Of a stretch of DNA of 64,000 bases, positions 45,101-55,157 are shown one piece after another. Within the stretch, counting starts at the first letter, position 1. Every line of letters starts with the position of its first letter. The DNA comes from Daucus carota subsp. sativus (taxonomy: Eukaryota > Streptophyta > Magnoliopsida > Apiales > Apiaceae): NCBI RefSeq assembly GCF_001625215.2, contig NC_030388.2, positions 24,478,558 to 24,542,557 of the forward strand, read 5' to 3'. The notes below the pieces were generated by a model that saw nothing but the letters and a program-made list of their open reading frames with translations, was not told the DNA's origin and did no database searches. The position numbers were made by a program, and so were the translations under genes.

Positions 45101-48100
45101 GAGGAAAAGTCTGAGATAATTTCTGCAATCTCAGAATATCAGATTGGGGATTCTGTGCATCATCTTGAGTTAAGACCTCCTAAGTTTGAAGGTGCTAGAG
45201 TCTTCGAGTCATCACATGATTGTGAGCATCTTGTGGCTGTTGAACCTATCTATAATGATGATCCTATCTATGATGAAATCTCATGTGAAGATAAAGAAGA
45301 TTGGCAATCAGAGGAAATCATTTGTGTAGCTTTGGACCTGGAGGATTCCTTTAAGCCCAAACAGAATTATGACGACAATTCTGCTGGTGCCAAGGTGTGG
45401 GAATGTATTTCTGACTCTATGGAACCCTCTCCATCATTTTTTCTTTCTGCAGTTGCATATCTGCCTAGAGAGGTACCAGATGAGGCTGGTAATGTTGGAA
45501 ACTTATCAGAAAAGCAGGATAAACTTTTTGGTGTAAACAACATGTTTGATTGTTCTTTGGAGACCAATTTGTTCGACAAGGATACCAAAAGAAAGACAAC
45601 AACAAACGAAATGGGAGATGAATTGAATATCTCTATCACAAAGGAGGGAAGCAAAGAAGATAGTGACATGAAGTTATGGTTCGCTGGACAAGATGATATG
45701 ACTAAGATTGTAGATAGTTACAAAGTTGAGAAAAGACAAGGTATGAAATCTTGCAGTTTTGGTAAGGAAAACGTGCTTATCTTTGATCCTGGTGGTCAGG
45801 TGCAAAATAAGAATTCAAAAGGTGATTATAACAAGTTCAAAGATGTGATCTGGAGTGAGGTGAAGCTAGAAGAAGCTGCTATTCAACTCCGAGTTGGGGG
45901 TCAGCTTAGACATGTGCAGGAGGTTTGAAATTCTTGGCAATAGATCAACTATCGATGGAACCTTCTCAGTTGCAGAGGAAGCTGTTCATTTTTGAGGTTA
46001 GGAATCCACTTAGACAAGGCCAAAATATTCTGAAAGTGAGTGATGGATTCGATCGAATTGTAAGTGAAATCAATCAGCAACACGTTGATACTGTGGGAAC
46101 TAGGATGATTGCACTACCCTACAAGTATGAGTATGTGGTACTGGAAGAATGTGAACTGGAAATGAAGAAGTCCATGAGTCCTGAATACCATCAAGCCTCG
46201 AAGGCAAGTGTTACAATATACATATTTGATCCAGGAGGAGATTTAAGTTGTCTCCAAGTTGTTCTACTTAGTGTTTCGACTGGTACTGAAGTGCAAGATC
46301 AACCATGAGGACATGGTTTATTTTCAAGGAGGGAGATATGTCAGGAACGGCCTGTCTTAGTTGCAGTACTTGCTAATAGTAGTTGTCAGGATTAGTAATT
46401 AGCACAATAGTACACTTTAGTAAGGGTAGTTGTGTCATTTCAGTACTAGAAGTTAGTTATAGTTAAGGTTTGCCTATAAATACTTGATAAGCTTTGTTTT
46501 CCCAGTTATGTTGAATATGAATATGAAAATGGAACTTGTTCCACAATTCTCTCTCTCTTCTCTCTAGGGTTTCTCTCTCTCTAGGAATCTATCTTGTTCT
46601 TCAAGTTTCTCTTCTCATCTAACTCTGATCTATCTGAACTCTGCTTCTCATTTCTATTTCTGCCTATTTCTTCTCTAATTCTCTATTATCAAGCTGTTAC
46701 CTTACTTATAAACTCAGAAAACACCAAATATAGTAACAAAGCTAGGTCAGAACTCATCAGTTCCTGACAATGAAGGTGCACGAAAAATAAAACATATACT
46801 TCTTTGTTTTGCAATTTTAATCATACAGATTTAGATCAAAATTTCATACTAATCAATTAGACCCACTTAGCATTCTAAACTACTACAAGAAAACTACTAA
46901 TCACAAATTATTTTATATCTCAAAATGAAACAAAGACAATTTTGATTATATTCCTGACAGAGGAATTATAATTTGAGGCAACACTCGTCAATACTTAAAC
47001 ATAGCAGATGTGAGAGTGTCAAATCCGAAAAAAAACATTTGCATTCCAAGAGGGATTACCTGTCAAAAAGACCGACTCTGAGAATAACATCGGCAAGATT
47101 TGAATTGGCCTTCCCCACAAGTTGAAAAAGCTTTTTCCTATCCATCGTAAAAGTACCAGTTTTCTCCATCCCACGATTGATTCCGGCAAATTCTTCAACC
47201 ATGCCGTCAACCTGAGGAGTGTTACAGAAACAGGAAGAAGTTATAGAGAAGCAGGAAGAGGGAGGGGAGAGGGAGAGAGTGAGGGAGCGGGTGTGGGGAA
47301 GGGAGGCAGCGGGTGCGGGAGAGGGAGAGGGGGGGATCCCCAACCAAATTTTGTGTTGCAAATAACCAAATTGCAATAGCTGTCACAATGGATACATTTA
47401 ACTTCAAATACCCATTTGCAGTTGATGAAATCTAAGAAAACAAAGGTCCACTGTAAACTCCAACTATTTGTATTTCAAATCTACTGGATACAGTTTATTT
47501 TGTAGTCCACTTTCACTTAGGTACTCAGGTATATTACCTGTGAAACAAAATAATCCAGAGCAATACTTTGTCCAAGCACGCTACCAATAATGCGTATACT
47601 GTCAATGTCCAGACTTTTTAAAACAATGTAGTCTGCCCCTCCCTGCATGTCCTCAGATAGGTGTGGTTTCTCCTGTACAGCATAATCTGTGTATAGGACA
47701 AAATAATAGAAAGGATGAAGCTTTTTCAGAGAAATAAAAAGGTTACACCTGTCTGCAAAAACTGCACACTGTTTAATGAATTGCAGATGTTGATACTAAC
47801 GTATAGCATAATAAGAGAAAAGAAGAGAGCAATCGGCAGTGACCAAACACATTTCATCAAACATCATGAATATTAGCAATATGCACACTTGGTGAACATA
47901 AGTAAATATTGCGGCTTGCACTAGACATTTTGCATTGGCAAATTCAATCCCCCATAAATTTAACAATAAGGAAAGAGAAAAGGAGGAACTTTAAAGCTGA
48001 CTGCAAACTGTAATATAAGCACGATATATCACTCCTTTTTCATAGACGAAAATTTTCCTACTGCACCCATGGCCAGGCATCTCTGAGTTCAGAGTTTCAT

Positions 48101-50962
48101 CAGCAGAAGACATCATCAACTCCGACACACATTTCTTTAATATTGATATCATAGTCAACTTTCTTGCCAAAGGTAAGAAGTATAAACTTACAGTCTAATA
48201 ACTGTTCCTTAAAAAAATTACTAGATACATTTGAAACACAAATATAACTTATAAGCACAGGAAACATTAGCAAATATATGTATATTTATTTATACACACA
48301 CACACACACACACACACATATATCGAATTTCTGGTGTGTGCCCATGGGCACACACTAACAACCACTTTTTAGTTAGGTGTCAAGATTTTTATAGGCTGCA
48401 GTCTCATTAATGATGGACCCCCTGTATGCACAAAAATCTCCACTGATAAAAATTTGTTACCTAAGTAATAAGTGACTGTTAGTGTGTGCACACACTAGAA
48501 AGACCTATATATATAGGCACAGAAAACTTACTGCAGTATTGCAGGTCAAAACATCTATGCTTAAATGGGTCATGACCCACAGATCCATGTCCAATGTTGG
48601 GTGCAGTTATCATTTATGTAAATGTGCTCTATGTGTAGTTCAAATATAAACAATGAGAAAATACAATAGAAAAAAAAGGAAAAAGTGGGCATCTGAAAGT
48701 TCATGAAATTCAATTGTGCAAGGAAAAATACATTCACTGGAAGGTCTGCGTAAAGATACTGACCATCTTTCCTCATCTCATTAAGTAATCCGGAAGCATG
48801 CTTTTTGATGATTCCGATGTAAGATTCAACTTCATGCTCCTCCATGTTGAATAAAACAGCAGAACCATATTGGTATACAACCATAAATTGACTTGAGCTC
48901 GCTTTCTCTCCCTGTACCCAAACATTTACAACAACTCAAAGGAGAGGAGGAAAATATTGTAGGCTTTGCAGCATCATGCTAATTAATTGTCAATTTTACT
49001 CTGCACCTTCATTTCTGCTTTATGTATGCAACTTTTTGAATAATTAGCAACTTAATGAAATTGCAATATGATAAACACATCTAGATTTACCTAGATGTCA
49101 AGTTTGACCATCTTTGTCTTTTAGCTGCCAAGCTTAGAAATTATTATGTCAAATTCTTCAACTTTAATATCAATGAAGTGTAATTGAATAAAATTAGTGT
49201 ACCCCTAACATTGTAGTCAAATGGAAATATTGAACCTCATGTTTTCCCCAGACACAAATTAATCCATCCCTAGCTTTGTAGCCCAGTGGAGACCCCACTT
49301 CTCTTGATAATTCAAGTCTAAGTGGAGACATGTGTAAGTGTTTAAATTTCTGTAATTGACTTGAACACAAAAGAACAAAGAATTTAATTTACATGACCCT
49401 CGTTGTAGTTGAAAGATGAACATTTATCCCAATATATTTTCTTATGTTCTAGACATGTATCTACTAAACTAAACAAAAATGAGCTGCAACTCAGGCCACT
49501 GAGTCAAATATTCAGCCTATGAACCCCCATGTGCAAGAATGAAAACTCTATTTTACAGTAGGTAGTTATGGTATTTACTGAAAGAGTTTAGGTTGTATAT
49601 AAGTGTCAAGTGATTGATGTAGAGAAAAATTGATGAGAAAATCATAAGAACAATGATGTCCTAAACAAAACACAAGAGGAAGAAATAAAATATATTGATA
49701 TATGAGGGTACAGTGTTTCTTTATCCTTACCGTAGAATTTTTAGAAGAATTGCAAAATCTTAGAGCAATATAATTTGATGAGCGGGAGCTTGGAGGAACA
49801 ATATAACTCAAATGTTCTGCCTGCATGCTCTTCAAATCAATACTGTCAAAATTAAAAATCTGAGAAATTCAACCATAAGGAACTAAATTATGAAAAAAAA
49901 AGGGGGTAAGGTGAGCCCTGTAGTGTAAGACGTGAGGATATAAAAACATGAAACCAAGGTAGAATCAAATGCTACATCTATGTAAATGTTTATACCAGCA
50001 GAATCAATATGTACCTAAAAGTACTAAAGAAATAAGGTCTGACCCTGCTTTACGTTCGGAAATATATTAAGCATATCTCATTTTGATTAAACCCCCCTAC
50101 TTACCTATGCATCAATATGTTACACATTCAAATACTTTTGTTCTTAGACACTATTGTCTCTCTTTACTAAGTGCAAAAAAATAGGAAAAGGTATTCTTAA
50201 TCCCAATTAGCAATATTAGAGTTAACTGTACATACCCAATCCAACTATTCCATCGAATTCTGAACAGAAACTACATATATATAGCTAACAGATTCCCGCA
50301 TGACTTCAGAATTGATATAATTACAGATCTGTGACATCTGTCTCGCAATAGTAGACCTTATTTAACACAAAGCTTGTGTCTTTCTAATTATTCGAATCCA
50401 TTACACATCACAAAGAAATACTTATCTAAACAGCACACAAACCCCCATTCGTACTCATTAATATAATCCAAAAAATTCATCATCTGCCAGTTCATGAGTT
50501 CAAGCATCACAAAAGTACAAAACAGACTAATCAAACACAAAATCAATCTAGCAGCTACCCAAAAATCATAACTAGCATAAACAATACATATAAATCCCGA
50601 AAATTTTAAAGTATCAAAAAAAGGGGTTACCTAGTAGAGAGAAAGAAAGCTCTGACAGGGATCTTTTCAAAGTCTTGATCTTTAATTGGGTCATTATAAT
50701 CAAGATTATGAGATGGGTCACACCCATTTTCCTCAAATTCATCTTCATAAAGAGGGGTTGGACAAGGGACAGCAGAAAATGACCTGAAATTGTAAAACTG
50801 AAATCTGGGTACTTGTAAATTACAACAAGGTTGTATAAGAAATGGGCTACTATTACTGAAAAGAATTAAAGGGGTAGTCGTTGTTGTGTTAGAGACTCGG
50901 AAAGATTTAGAAGATAATCTGGCAAAGCAAGATATGATTAGGGAAGCACCCCATCTCCCCAT
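42126..50962 (-). CDS. RRG: RETARDED ROOT GROWTH / RMD1-like (DUF155), mitochondrial
   Basis: Seven minus-strand exons in phase: 50631-50962, 49731-49842, 48764-48911, 47538-47686, 47060-47211, 43026-43140, 42126-42278; 386 aa. The first ~60 residues are Arg/Ser/Thr-rich without acids (MGRWGASLIISCFARLSSKS), a mitochondrial presequence. From ~115 the DUF155 core is complete: GSAVLFNMEEHEVESYIGII, GGADYIVLKSLDIDSIRIIG, SVLGQSIALDYFVSQVDGMV, GKANSNLADVILRVGLFDRS, AWRDAKYAQIYEYLREEYEV, RFGNLDFKLKFVEHNIHFLQ. A hydrophobic C-terminal helix (LEWCIIVLLTIENVIGIYEI) fits the membrane anchor of the RMD1 family. Arabidopsis RRG (At1g69380, from memory) is mitochondrial and needed for root meristem cell division. 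Introns 3, 5 and 6 hold four mobile elements but the exons are intact. The 5' end was copied to 35472-35720. Confidence 0.94.
42469..42718. mobile_element. Stowaway-like MITE in RRG intron 6
   Basis: Left end CTCCCTCTGTCCCTCTAGG after TA; right end GAGAGGGATGGAGGGA is a worn counterpart. Interior CATAGTTCCGTAACTTATTT and AAATTACAGAACTATG are inverted. Related to the fragment at 1940-2118. Confidence 0.75.
42730..42925. mobile_element. MITE, Mutator-like, family copy 2, in RRG intron 6
   Basis: Left end GGGTCTGTCTAGTGTGTGCC and right end CACACACTAGAAAAACCG inverted; TGAATTAA at 42722-42729 and 42927-42934 (9 bp with one mismatch if extended). Only a few bases separate it from the Stowaway element before it. 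Interior GGGGGTCCACCATTATTAAG matches copy 1. Confidence 0.85.
44768..45928 (+). CDS. Unknown ORF inside the LTR element
   Basis: 386 codons from ATG 44768. N-terminal coiled-coil/basic part (FLWYREQSSRKFQELEDLVA, LLEKRKAQKRRRPRLANPF), then a long acidic, probably disordered region (PENSEPSPEEKSEIISAISE). Near the end is VLIFDPGGQVQNK. No gag, protease or polymerase motif. The N-terminal charge pattern could suit a structural (gag-like) protein, which is inference. It ends at TGA 45926-45928; the next frame (45925-46308) overlaps it. Confidence 0.6.
   Translation: MEIGSDRAFNELSQEVQQQFLWYREQSSRKFQELEDLVALAAQKIELLEKRKAQKRRRPRLANPFASKQEPLDLHFTQFEEYTDQLKETRPLFRITREEEMSSPENSEPSPEEKSEIISAISEYQIGDSVHHLELRPPKFEGARVFESSHDCEHLVAVEPIYNDDPIYDEISCEDKEDWQSEEIICVALDLEDSFKPKQNYDDNSAGAKVWECISDSMEPSPSFFLSAVAYLPREVPDEAGNVGNLSEKQDKLFGVNNMFDCSLETNLFDKDTKRKTTTNEMGDELNISITKEGSKEDSDMKLWFAGQDDMTKIVDSYKVEKRQGMKSCSFGKENVLIFDPGGQVQNKNSKGDYNKFKDVIWSEVKLEEAAIQLRVGGQLRHVQEV
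45955..46308 (+). CDS. Second unknown ORF inside the LTR element
   Basis: Starts at ATG 45955 (MEPSQLQRKLFIFEVRNPLR) and ends TGA 46306-46308; the frame is open from 45925, overlapping the upstream frame, so both may once have been one protein split by a frame change. Contains YIFDPGGDLSCLQ, echoing IFDPGG in the first frame. In another frame just after it, EDMVYFQGGRYVRN reads across the purine tract into the LTR, a layout seen at the end of some plant retroelement proteins. Confidence 0.45.
   Translation: MEPSQLQRKLFIFEVRNPLRQGQNILKVSDGFDRIVSEINQQHVDTVGTRMIALPYKYEYVVLEECELEMKKSMSPEYHQASKASVTIYIFDPGGDLSCLQVVLLSVSTGTEVQDQP
47228..47340. repeat. GA-rich low-complexity tract in RRG intron 4
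   Basis: Purine-rich GGAAGAGGGAGGGGAGAGGG and GGGAGAGGGAGAGGGGGGGA on the plus strand, so pyrimidine-rich on the transcribed strand, close upstream of the exon-5 acceptor (47212). It may act as an extended polypyrimidine tract (inference). Confidence 0.6.
48328..48503. mobile_element. MITE, Mutator-like, family copy 3, in RRG intron 3
   Basis: TTCTGGTGTGTGCCCATGGG at the left and GTGTGTGCACACACTAGAAA at the right are inverted; interior ATTAATGATGGACCCCCTGT resembles copies 1 and 2 on the opposite strand. Preceded by a (CA)n microsatellite (48296-48318). Target duplication not clear. Confidence 0.7.
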
Positions 50963-51143
50963 TCACAAAACACGGCTACTTGCTCTGTTTTTTCAGGCCG
51001 TAACATATAAGTTTGTACAGTATTTGTAAGTCGCCTTGTTCGTCTTGTGCATACTTGTTAACGAGAGCGTATTAGCGTAATGCGTAATTACAAATACGGC
51101 CGAGCTAACTTGAACAAAAATTCAAAAAAGAACCTTATAATTT
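50963..51143 (-). promoter_or_regulatory. RRG promoter and leader (duplicated at 35.5 kb)
   Basis: Between the RRG ATG and a retroposon insertion. The same sequence (CACAAAACACGGCTACTTGC, AGGCCGTAAC) occurs at 35550-35590. Before the insertion this was a short divergent promoter region shared with the mosaic copy on the other strand. Confidence 0.55.
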
Positions 51144-52485
51144 TTTTTATTTTTTTTTTGATAATGAGAATGAATCTCAACGAATACGATTCGGCAATTC
51201 GCCGTGATAATTCTTTCATTCAAGAAAGCTTATCATCTAACCGTCGGACATGCAAGATGACCGGAGAAATTTAGACAATAAAACTTTAATGTCCGAAAAG
51301 AAAATCCGTCTTCTTCCAAGCATCCTGAAAATATAAACAAAGGAAAACAGAGAAATATAAGTCGATATATATAACAGATTATATATATTATAAAAAAATA
51401 AAAGATAATATATCCAATAATTAAGCCAACAAGGTGGCACAAAATTGCAGCCAACAAGATGGCACGTAATTACCTCTTACAAGCCAAAAATATGCCATCA
51501 ATCAAAGCCCTCCTATAAATGGTACAAAAATTAACCATCAATAAAGCACAATTAACATAATAACTGAAAATAAAGACATATACAAAAATTTCAAAAAAAT
51601 TTCATAACACAAAAGAACCAGCTATAATGGATAAAGGAGATACTAAATAAGGAAATTAAAACTATTATACAAATTTCAAAAATCTGTGCAAAACATTAAT
51701 TAATCAATATAGTTAATATAACAATTACTAAAAAGGGTAATTTCAAAATTTAAAAAGTTAAACATAGCCACACACTAATTAAGAAAAAATTGCATGAAAC
51801 AATTTGCCTATATTACAACCAAAAAAATTAAAGAAATTGAATGCAGATAATCAAAATAATAAAATTAAATACAAAACTACAAAACTGAAATCGTAAATTA
51901 AGCCATAATTTTAGTCAAGAAAATCACAACCGCGAACCACCGAAGAACCACCGTAGAACCACCATCATCTAATCGATATCTAAAAATTCTTAATAAACAA
52001 TGTTAACACTAAATCTGTCGTAGTAACATAGAGTACAATTTTACGCAAATTAATAGCAAACTGCAATGAGTATATTTATAAAGTAAAGACATTAAGATCT
52101 GATGCAAAATCTAAATTACCAACGGATCATATAAACAAGTAATATGGTGAATTAGAAAAAGTACACCTTAGTTTTGTGGAGTATATTCACACAAAAAGAG
52201 TCGTCTTCTAATTCTGATCGGTCCTTTAAAAATGTCTTTCTTTTTTCGCAAATTCGACCCGGTTTGATGTATAGAGAAACGCAAACTCCACTCCCTTAAT
52301 AATCCTTGACTCGGTCGAATGATTTTGGTGGGGGTTTGGAATTGCCAGATCGTTCTATTTTGATTTAGTAAAGCAAATGCTATATAAAAATTAACGAGAG
52401 AGTAGAGAATATTTACATAGCCAATCACCAACGTAAAACGGAGGAGTTTCAATAGTAGTCCTTTCGATTAAGAACCTTATAATTT
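51128..52485 (-). mobile_element. Poly(A) retroposon, 1.3 kb, 16-bp target duplication
   Basis: AAGAACCTTATAATTT occurs at 51128-51143 and 52470-52485. Between them are 1326 bp that begin on the plus strand with a T-rich run (51144-51159), i.e. a minus-strand insertion with an A tail. The paralogous site near 35720 has a single worn copy of this sequence and no insert. No reverse transcriptase or complete protein is seen; a 94-codon minus-strand frame at 52168-52452 lacks an ATG start and a known motif. Either a 5'-truncated LINE or a retrocopied transcript. Confidence 0.88.
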
Positions 52486-53875
52486 CGGTCCAGTTTAATT
52501 TAGAATTTTCTATTTTCTATTTTTTTGAGTTTTTGATCCGGATCAAATAAATCAAATTATACTTGTTATTTATTTTGTATTATGTGTGTACTATATTTTT
52601 ATTATATATATATTAAGTTATGCACTAGCAGCTTCTCTATGATTCCCGATAGTTCCAAAGCCGCTTCTTTATAATTCTAGATAGTTCCAAAATCTTTATA
52701 AATAGAGACCCCAGATTTCCTAACATTGTCGTTCCATACCATCCTATCTCTCGCCTCTCTTTTATCCCCTAAAACCTCTTTTCCCTTTCTGAAGATCTTT
52801 GCCTAATTCACTCTTTTTTATATTTTAATTTTGCACAATCGTTGCTTGATTTACCTGATCTTTGGCTAATTCGCCTAATTTCTTTTATAATGACGAGCGT
52901 CTCGACTTTGCTTGATTTGAACTGGTAAGAAATTGTCCAAAATTAACTTTTAAACACCAGTACACACATACATACACCGTGAATACATGACTTGTGATGA
53001 TTTGATTGGATGTAAATGTGAATGTTTTATTGTAAATTAACATACTGTATACTCTTTTTTTTTTCAATTTATGGCAATTGCAGTGAATAATGAAGAAAAT
53101 GCTCCAAGATGGATTAAGATCACTATCTTATAGTTTGCAGGTTAGATTTCATTCAATCTGTTTAGTACATGCAAGTGAATGTTTTTTGTTCGTAAATGAT
53201 ATGTTGTTATACTAGTTGTTTTTAGTTAATTATTAGTTTCGACTATATTATAATTCATTGTTTCCTTTTTGATGTCATTGGCTAATGGGTCAGGGTCATC
53301 ATAAGTGGACTGCAAGAGGAAATCGCCATGAGAGATGGTGTAACCAAACACGGTGTTGGAAAATGGCGCATAATTCTCAGTGATCCTGAGTTTAGCATTT
53401 GGCGCACAATTCTCAGTGATCCTGAGTTCAGCACTGTGTTGGTTCAAGCCTCGGTTACCATGGCAACAATAGTGCGAAAGCAATTATCAACCAATATAGT
53501 GTCCAAGTACCGGACTGTAGTGGTGGAATTCAAGTACCACAAGGTGCAAGTGGTTACTTTAGCAATAGCCGGGAGCCTTTCAATCAAGAACGAGGAGGTT
53601 CAAGTCTCGGTTACTCTAGCTACAATAGTACGAAAACAATTATAAATCAATATGGTGTCCAAGTACTAGATGGTAATGGTGGAATTCAAGGACCAGGTTC
53701 AAGTATTGGTTACCTGAACAATGGTTGGCAGGTTCCAAACCAAGGACTCGCAGGTTCAAGTAAGCACTTGAGGAATAGTTGGAAGGCCCTGAATCAAGAA
53801 CCAACAGGTGTATTTGGAACTGCACTATATGGCTTTGGAAATGCTGGCAATATGGGTGACAGGCACCAACTGTAT
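52486..53875 (+). pseudogene. Mosaic copy B: promoter + TRB-type Myb fragment + response-regulator tail
   Basis: 52486-52925 matches the promoter/leader of copy A with TATA CTTTATAAATAGAG and start ATGACGAGCGTCTCGACTTT. 53092-53140 is a small exon-like piece, then GT. 53294-53435 encodes KWT...RDGVTKHGVGKWRIILSDPEFS, the end of the single-Myb domain of TRB (telomere-repeat-binding/SMH) proteins; WRxILSDPEFS is tandemly repeated by a 27-bp duplication. From about 53435 to 53862 the sequence is the repeat-rich tail seen at 33.3 and 37.4 kb, in a broken frame. Homology stops at about 53862, so the acidic end is missing. No continuous frame joins these parts. Confidence 0.75.
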
Positions 53876-55006
53876 TAGAGTTTATCGTCAGAGAATGTTT
53901 CTCGGAGTTTGTCAAATCTGGTTCTCAAGAGCTGATTGATTATAATCAAAGAGATATATTTTATAGAGATTTGTAGGTTACATGACTTTAGTAATCAGTA
54001 GCTATCAGTTATTGGATATTTAATCTAATGCTTAAATCATGTTTATCATATTTGTAATTGATAGGGTAGTTGTGCAGTATATAAGCACAGATTAGGTTTA
54101 CATTACAGAATCATGTTTAAGAGAGTTTCCTTAGAGAGAGAACCCACAGAATCCTTACCTTATTTGTAGTATTAGGTAGGGTTCCGCATCAGAACTTAAG
54201 TATTAGTTAGGGTTCCATATTTACCTTGAATATTGACTCCGATTTGCAATTTTTAAAGTCTATAACTTCTTCTTTTTATTGGAAGTCCACAATTTCTTTG
54301 AAGTAAATAAATTATTAGTTATTACATAAATACAAGAATGCATATACCAAAAAATTATTAACTATTACAAAAATACAAAAATGCATATACGAAAAATGAA
54401 AAAAAAGAGCCGATTGTAATTTGATGGCTATAATTTTTACCGATTTTTAAATTAGTGATTATAATTTCAAATTTAAAGATCGGCGTCTAAAATTTTTGGT
54501 GAGATTCAAAATGATGGCAATACTTCAAAATTTACAAACCGATGACTTTAGTTTATACCGAATTTCGAAAAGATAACCGTGTCTTAATAATTTAACAAAT
54601 ATATAAGGTAAATGAAATGATAATATCGTAAACTTATAGAGAAAGTTATTAAGTTAAAAAATAATATTGATGTCATGTACACACATAAATAGCTATTTAT
54701 ACGCCAAAATATTATTCAATTTAAACGATTTTTCTTCAAAATGTAAAATTTAAACTATCTTATTAAATCGATTTTGGAATATTAAATTTAAATAATATTA
54801 TAATCGTTATCAAATCAAAGTTGATGTGAATACGAACTTGATAACCTTTTAATCTTAATATAAATTTACGTGTCACCAAAATATTTTTAAAATTGGTAAA
54901 TTACTTTTTCATATGATATTACTAAAGTTTTATATGTTGAGCTGAAAAAATAGTGCCACTCTTTTTTAATTTGACTTAAATCATTGTCACTAATTTATAA
55001 ATTTTA
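53863..55006. other. Intergenic; possible transposon end
   Basis: The response-regulator homology ends abruptly at TGGGTGACAGGCACC (about 53862). The next ~330 bp (TATA-like AGTATATAAGCACAG near 54077) has the look of an LTR, but no partner is seen. 54250-55006 is AT-rich with no coding signs. Confidence 0.4.
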
Positions 55007-55070
55007 CTCCCTTCCTCCCAATATACATGTCTTTTTTGATTTTTGATTAGTTAAATTGATTATATTTTGA

Positions 55071-55073
<3 letters not shown>

Positions 55074-55155
<82 letters not shown>
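55074..55155. repeat. (TA)n microsatellite, left border
   Basis: Pure TA run of about 82 bp bordering the palindrome-bearing element. The opposite run is at 57308-57359. Confidence 0.98.

Positions 55156-55157
<2 letters not shown>

Larger units (their letters stand above)
43250..46769 (+). mobile_element. Non-autonomous LTR retrotransposon in RRG intron 5
   Basis: Two 431-bp LTRs, 43250-43680 and 46339-46769, TG...CA ends (TGTCAGGAAC...CAGTTCCTGACA), about ten differences by eye. Target duplication ATGAA at 43245-43249 and 46770-46774. The primer-binding region starts right after the first LTR (TTGGTGTCGTAGC, about 43683-43695); the purine tract CAAGGAGGGAGATA precedes the second. TATA-like CTATAAATAC near 43386. 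I see no reverse transcriptase, integrase, protease or zinc knuckle, only the frames at 44768-46308. Orientation is opposite to RRG. Confidence 0.93.

Noticed and set aside
47056-47407. Pro/Ser/Leu-rich frames opposite RRG exon 5 and the GA tract
   Set aside because: Made of low-complexity sequence running through a verified splice site.
52168-52452. 94-codon frame in the poly(A) retroposon as a real gene
   Set aside because: No ATG start and no recognised motif; kept only as part of the retroposon description.
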